Below, piece after piece: positions 6,143 to 7,564 of a DNA stretch of 7,564 nt (within the stretch, counting starts at the first letter, position 1; every line of letters begins with the position of its first letter). This DNA is from Janthinobacterium sp. (lineage in GTDB: Bacteria; Pseudomonadota; Gammaproteobacteria; Burkholderiales; Burkholderiaceae_D): positions 1,483 to 9,046 of the forward strand of contig DMYQ01000085.1 in assembly GCA_003482555.1 (NCBI GenBank). Direction: 5' to 3'. Below the pieces are notes generated by a model. That model was given only the letters and a program-made list of their open reading frames with translations, ran no database searches and had not been told where the DNA came from. The position numbers were made by a program, and so were the translations under genes.

Positions 6143-6867
6143 TGCGCATCGCCCTCGTCTCCGATATCCACGGCAACCTGGCGGCGCTGGAAGCGGTCGT
6201 GGCCGATTTCACGCGCCGCGGCGTGGACGCGGTGGTGAACTTGGGCGACAGTCTGTCGGGGCCGCTGCTGCCGTTGGAAACGGCGCAATTCTTGATGGCG
6301 CAAGACTGGATCCACCTGGCCGGCAATCACGAGCGCCAGATCCTTGAGCCGCACGCCGGCTCCGGCCAGTCCGACGCCTACGCCCGCTCGTGTCTGACGC
6401 GCAAGGAGCTCGACTGGATAGCCACGCTGCGTCCGACCTTGCACTACGACGCCGAAGTTTTTCTGTGCCACGGCACGCCCGACAGCGACTGCGAGGCCCT
6501 GCTGCAAACAGCGGAACGCAACGCGACGGCGGCCGAGGTGGCGCTGCGCCTGGGCCCGTTCGACGGGGCCCTGCTGGCCTGCGGCCACTCGCATGTGGCG
6601 CGCAGCGTGCGCTACTCGCGCGGGCAGTTGCTGGTCAATCCGGGCAGCGTCGGCCAGCCGGCCTACGCCGACGACCATCCGCACCCGCACGTGATCGAAT
6701 CGGCTTCGCCCGACGCCCGCTACGCCATCGTCGAGCGGCGTGCCGGACAGTGGCAAGCGGCCCTGTACACGGTGGCGTATGCGTTTCGGCCGATGGCGGC
6801 GCTGGCCAAGGCGCGCGGCCGGCCGGACTGGGAATGCGCTTTGTTGTCCGGCTACATGCCCGCTTGA
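6142..6867 (+). CDS. Calcineurin-like metallophosphoesterase (YfcE/MJ0936-like)
   Basis: The 241-residue protein carries all metal-binding motifs of the small bacterial phosphoesterase group: SDIHGN (D8, H10), NLGD (D36), GNHE (N62, H63), CHG (H110) and GHSH (H149, H151), followed by the characteristic NPGSVGQPAY (166-175). These proteins bind two metal ions, typically Mn or Fe, and hydrolyse phosphodiesters or phosphomonoesters; the physiological substrate is rarely known and cannot be told here. There is no signal peptide, so it should be cytoplasmic. The start is set by the one-base overlap with the upstream hydrolase gene (TGATG) and by the beta-strand RIALVSDIHG beginning directly after Met. 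It probably depends on the upstream gene for transcription and for translational coupling. Confidence 0.92.
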   Translation: MRIALVSDIHGNLAALEAVVADFTRRGVDAVVNLGDSLSGPLLPLETAQFLMAQDWIHLAGNHERQILEPHAGSGQSDAYARSCLTRKELDWIATLRPTLHYDAEVFLCHGTPDSDCEALLQTAERNATAAEVALRLGPFDGALLACGHSHVARSVRYSRGQLLVNPGSVGQPAYADDHPHPHVIESASPDARYAIVERRAGQWQAALYTVAYAFRPMAALAKARGRPDWECALLSGYMPA

Positions 6868-6924
6868 GCGGCCGCCGCAGCGCCCGATGGCGGCGGCACT
6901 GAACTATCCATTCCTGACGAATAT

Positions 6925-7564
6925 TTGGCCGCTTGCGGCGGCGGCTCGAGCGATACCGCCACGCCCGCGGCCCCGGTTACGCCGGTGCTGGCCGCCGTGT
7001 CCATGTCCGGCACCGTCGCCGTCGGCTCGCCCATGCTGAACGCCACCGTCAACGTGCAAGACGCCAAAGGGCTGGTGCGCGGCGTGGCCGCCGGCGCCGA
7101 CAGCGGTTACAGCGGCATTTCCAGCGACGGCATGAGCGCCCCCTTCAGCCTGCAAGCCTGCGGCCTGGTCGATGCCAACTACCGCTATTTTTTATTCGCT
7201 CGTGCAGCAGCCCGGCGTGGCCAACGTCACACCGCTCACCAATGCCAACCTGGCCCTGGCGCTGGGCGGCGATCCGGCCGCCCTGCTGGCCAGGGCCGGC
7301 ATCGCCAACGCCAATTTCGCCACCAGCGCGTTCGCGGCCGACCGTGCCGGCAAGGATAAGGTGCTCGATTCGGTCAAGATCGGCACCGGCACCGATGGCG
7401 CCACCAGCAAGGCCTTCGTACAAATGGAGGGCATCATCGGTTCCGGCAATGTCTTAACGCGCCCACCATGATTTGCCAATTCGCCACCCAGAACGGGGTG
7501 CTGGGCGGCGCGGTCGCCAATCCGGTCTTGCGCGATTGCGATTTCACCAGCGATACGGCGCAAA
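6925..7564 (+). pseudogene. Broken, partial lipoprotein gene (runs off the window)
   Basis: A lipobox-like LAACGGGSSD (coded from 6925) leads into a Ser/Ala/Thr-rich, probably exported protein containing SGTVAVGSPMLNATVNVQDA, which resembles carboxypeptidase-regulatory-like or Ig-like repeat lipoproteins. The frame breaks twice. At the T6 run 7188-7193 the protein continues one frame on (YSLVQQPGVANVTPLTNANL). Near 7451-7456 it returns to the first frame (NAPTMICQFATQNGVLGG) and stays open to the window end. Removing one T and restoring one base (for example GTCTTCAAC for GTCTTAAC) would give one continuous protein. The signal peptide is also defective: no in-frame ATG exists after the stop at 6865-6867, and the residues before the lipobox are not hydrophobic. 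A +1-shifted ATG at 6887 (MAAALNYPFLTNIW) could be the displaced start. Decay is likeliest; indel errors in the assembly are the alternative. Confidence 0.6.

Noticed and set aside
6019..6756. 245-codon open frame on the - strand across the hydrolase and phosphoesterase genes
   Set aside because: It spans two genes with clear motifs on the other strand and shows no domain of its own.
7188..7193. Programmed ribosomal frameshift at the T6 run
   Set aside because: No stimulatory ribosome site or clear downstream hairpin is evident, and a second uncompensated frame change near 7455 makes decay or sequence error more likely.

Overview
The window looks like chromosomal DNA from a high-GC betaproteobacterium, most likely Oxalobacteraceae (Massilia/Duganella/Janthinobacterium type). 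The grounds are the strong G/C bias at third codon positions, a glucokinase fused to an RpiR/HexR-type regulator (an arrangement known from Burkholderiales), and a repeat-domain-like lipoprotein of a kind I associate with Massilia relatives. This assignment is inference from gene style, not from a marker gene.

Layout. Positions 1-158 hold no gene; they contain a possible terminator and a weak promoter ahead of the first gene. A glucokinase/RpiR-type regulator fusion (159-2069, +) is followed by a 122-base gap with a good -10 box, a small inverted repeat and a possible leader peptide. A LacI-family regulator (2192-3289, +) comes next. It converges, with only 33 bases between, on a large fused enzyme gene (3323-5440, -) that joins an AGE-family sugar epimerase/isomerase to a PfkB-type sugar kinase. 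The 135-base divergent region 5441-5575 holds a perfect 14-base LacI-type palindrome (TGTTATCGATAACA) just downstream of a probable promoter for the fused enzyme. Rightward from there run an isochorismatase-like hydrolase (5576-6142, +) and a metallophosphoesterase (6142-6867, +), which overlap by one base and probably form an operon. From about 6925 to the window end lies the start of a lipoprotein gene whose reading frame is broken at least twice and which lacks a proper signal peptide; it is probably a pseudogene.

How the genes may work together. The left two thirds form a sugar-entry module feeding central metabolism. Glucokinase makes glucose-6-phosphate, and its attached RpiR/SIS domain probably senses a phosphosugar or Entner-Doudoroff intermediate. 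The AGE-PfkB fusion would convert an aldose (best guess mannose) to a ketose (fructose) and phosphorylate it within one polypeptide. The neighbouring LacI regulator is the natural candidate to bind the palindrome over the fusion gene's promoter. The substrate, effector and operator assignments are inference. The two right-hand enzymes have no evident link to sugar metabolism.
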